Source: an uncultured Ruminococcus sp.
Lineage (GTDB): Bacteria; Bacillota; Clostridia; Oscillospirales; Ruminococcaceae
Direction of reading: 5' to 3'
DNA: 6,079 bases
NCBI GenBank assembly: GCA_947177375.1
Contig: CAMWUF010000074.1
Coordinates: 1-6,079, forward strand
Positions 4,806 through 6,079 of the stretch are shown in pieces. The notes beneath the pieces were generated by a model, which was not told where the DNA came from, made no database searches, and was given only the letters and a program-made list of their open reading frames with translations. Each line of letters opens with the position of its first letter. Positions within the stretch are counted from its first letter, which is position 1. Made by a program: the position numbers and the translations under genes.

Positions 4806-6044
4806 ATGGAATCAAAAGATTTTTATAATCAAGCGATAAAACTAATGAATGATATTAAAAACATTGAACCGCAACTTGTTTCTGGAAGTGATTCTGAACT
4901 TTGTGTATTAATAACAGACAAACAAACGGTCTATGCTGGTATTACAAGTGTGAAAATCAGTGACGGGAAAATTATGCGTGCTTGTCCAGAATTCAATGCT
5001 ATCATGACAATGATTGCAGCTGGTGAAATCACAGTAGAAAAGCTGATTACAATTTCTTTTAGCAGTAAAGAAGTCAGCCAACCTTGTCCAGAATGTGTGA
5101 AACTGCTTTGTGATACAAGTCCAGATAATAAAGATACAGAAATTTATGTATCTCCAAATCAGTTTTCAAAAGCATCAGAATTATTTACTTCTAATATTAA
5201 TATAAATACAGATATAAATACAAATACACATGAAAATAAATCAGCTCCAGCGACAGAATTTGTAACTGTTTCAGAAGCAGTATCACCTCCGCCTACAATA
5301 AATAAATCTTCTAAAAATCCACTTCCTTCTGCCAATGATTTTGTTGGTTTTGCAACAGAAGGCGATGATTTCGGTTTTGAAGCGGCAGAAGCTCCACAAG
5401 AACCTGAAGAACAAAACGAATTTGAAGAAAAAACAAATGCAAATCAGGACAACCCGTTTTACGCTCCGCCTACCATGCAAACACCTGCACCTAATATTAT
5501 GCAACAGCAATCTTATCAGCAACAATCTATTTATCAACAACAGCCTTATAGTCAACCACAATATCAGCAACCGCCTTATCAACAACAAACAAGTATGCCA
5601 AATTCTTATTATTACAATCAGCAACAATATCAGCAACCACCACAGCCTAATTCTTATTATTATAATCAACCACAAGGACAACAAAGTATTTACATGCAAC
5701 CACAAAGTCAACAAAGTATTTATATGCAACCCCAAGGACAACAAAGCCTTTACATGCAACCACAGCAAAGTACACATTTCAATCAATCACCAACAAATAG
5801 TCAAGCTGTTTCTAATTATTATGGGCAACCACAACAGCAATCAGGCTATTATTCTGCACCACCTGTTGCAAAAAATCCAGAAAGCTCAACATTCAAGAAT
5901 CGGCTTGCAAATTTTATGGACGATGAAACGGGAATTTCATCAGCTTCTCAAGAAACCGCATCACTTTCTAAAGCTGAAATGCTGAAACAGGCAAAAGAAA
6001 GAAAAAAACTTGCAAAAGAAGCAAAAAAAAGAGGTAAAAATTAA
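4806..6044 (+). CDS. Cytidine-deaminase-fold protein with long Gln/Tyr-rich disordered tail
   Basis: The 412-residue protein has an N-terminal deaminase-like domain (about 1-118). It shows the zinc motif CPEFNAI (Cys60, proton-shuttle Glu62) and PCPEC (Cys94, Cys97), with spacing close to Bacillus subtilis Cdd (Cys53, Glu55, Cys86, Cys89). The GxNxE ribose-binding motif of free cytidine deaminases is not visible (GITSVKI instead), so the substrate may differ. Then come an Asn/Thr/Ile linker (about 128-145), a Phe/acidic segment (178-208), a stretch of 140 residues (216-355) with no Asp, Glu, Lys or Arg but about 44 Gln and 20 Tyr, and a Lys-rich helix (389-412). No signal peptide is seen. It follows the PP2C gene by 90 bases and is probably part of the same operon. 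Starting at 4776 instead would add ten residues. The deaminase call is by motif; enzyme activity is unproven. Confidence 0.75.
   Translation: MESKDFYNQAIKLMNDIKNIEPQLVSGSDSELCVLITDKQTVYAGITSVKISDGKIMRACPEFNAIMTMIAAGEITVEKLITISFSSKEVSQPCPECVKLLCDTSPDNKDTEIYVSPNQFSKASELFTSNININTDINTNTHENKSAPATEFVTVSEAVSPPPTINKSSKNPLPSANDFVGFATEGDDFGFEAAEAPQEPEEQNEFEEKTNANQDNPFYAPPTMQTPAPNIMQQQSYQQQSIYQQQPYSQPQYQQPPYQQQTSMPNSYYYNQQQYQQPPQPNSYYYNQPQGQQSIYMQPQSQQSIYMQPQGQQSLYMQPQQSTHFNQSPTNSQAVSNYYGQPQQQSGYYSAPPVAKNPESSTFKNRLANFMDDETGISSASQETASLSKAEMLKQAKERKKLAKEAKKRGKN
5200..5222 (+). repeat. Short direct repeat in the Asn/Thr linker
   Basis: ATATAAATACA occurs at 5200-5210 and 5212-5222, a 12-base period that encodes the INTD/INTN part of the low-complexity linker just after the deaminase-like domain. 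The in-frame period suggests slippage. Confidence 0.5.
5601..5670 (+). repeat. NSYYYNQ-encoding direct repeat, 48-base spacing
   Basis: Two 22-base near-identical copies (5601-5622 and 5649-5670, two differences) begin AATTCTTATTATTA and encode NSYYYNQ at residues 266-272 and 282-288 of the deaminase-like protein. They are in phase and lie in its Gln/Tyr-rich tail. Confidence 0.6.
5676..5765 (+). repeat. Three tandem 30-base repeats, [GS]QQS[IL]YMQPQ
   Basis: Three uninterrupted 30-base units, 5676-5705, 5706-5735 and 5736-5765, encode GQQSIYMQPQ, SQQSIYMQPQ and GQQSLYMQPQ (residues 291-320). Differences between units are few and partly synonymous (ATT TAC / ATT TAT / CTT TAC; CCA / CCC), which points to recent duplication with the protein sequence kept. 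Copy number may vary between strains. Confidence 0.8.
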
Positions 6045-6079
6045 TTTATTTTAGTGATAACAAGGCTATGGCATAATGT

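Noticed and set aside
5283..5786. Minus-strand open frame encoding a Leu/Ile-rich, membrane-like protein
   Set aside because: It is the antisense of Gln/Tyr codon repeats (CAA to TTG, TAT to ATA); the hydrophobic pattern is a by-product of repeat composition.
5335..5985. Second plus-strand frame within the deaminase-like gene
   Set aside because: It is an Asn/Lys/Ile-rich out-of-frame reading of the repetitive tail, with no SD and no domain.

Overview
The window is AT-rich, and every gene reads left to right with closely spaced, purine-rich Shine-Dalgarno (SD) sites (AAAGGAGG and variants). This and the protein types (BspA-type leucine-rich repeats, an STK/PP2C/vWA set, Gln-rich linkers) suggest a low-GC Firmicute, probably a gut Clostridia member such as a Ruminococcus relative. 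The genus is a guess. No strand switch, RNA gene, insertion sequence or CRISPR array was seen.

Layout: (1) 1-194 is an AT-rich leader with a well-paired three-way-junction RNA (95-181) between an orphan SD and the start codon. (2) 195-1340 encodes a cytoplasmic protein with a helical N-terminus, a Pro/Gln linker and BspA-type LRRs. (3) 1397-2755 encodes a Ser/Thr kinase-like protein with a C-terminal zinc ribbon and beta domain. (4) 2756-2886 is a 131-base gap whose end copies the first leader in reduced form (SD, GCTACT/AGTAGC hairpin, ATG). (5) 2887-3723 encodes a TerY-like vWA protein with an acidic N-terminus. (6) 3759-4715 encodes a PP2C phosphatase with a basic tail. (7) 4716-4805 holds two intercistronic hairpins. 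(8) 4806-6044 encodes a cytidine-deaminase-fold protein with a long uncharged Gln/Tyr-rich tail. The last 35 bases (6045-6079) hold nothing I can assign and no clear terminator, so the operon may continue.

How they fit together: kinase with zinc ribbon, vWA protein and PP2C phosphatase form the TerY-P triad, a predicted phosphorylation switch described by comparative genomics (Anantharaman, Iyer and Aravind). No TerC, TerD or TerB gene is visible here. The two flanking genes, LRR and deaminase-like, are the unusual part. Both carry a Pro/Gln-rich disordered stretch starting with an NPF-then-PP motif. The vWA and deaminase-like proteins share Phe/acidic segments, and the phosphatase and deaminase-like proteins both end in Lys/Arg-rich helices. 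I infer one multiprotein assembly in which the triad controls, or is scaffolded by, the LRR and deaminase-like proteins. The substrate and biological role cannot be read from the sequence. The matching leaders before the LRR and vWA genes suggest two translationally co-regulated blocks, LRR-kinase and vWA-PP2C-deaminase.
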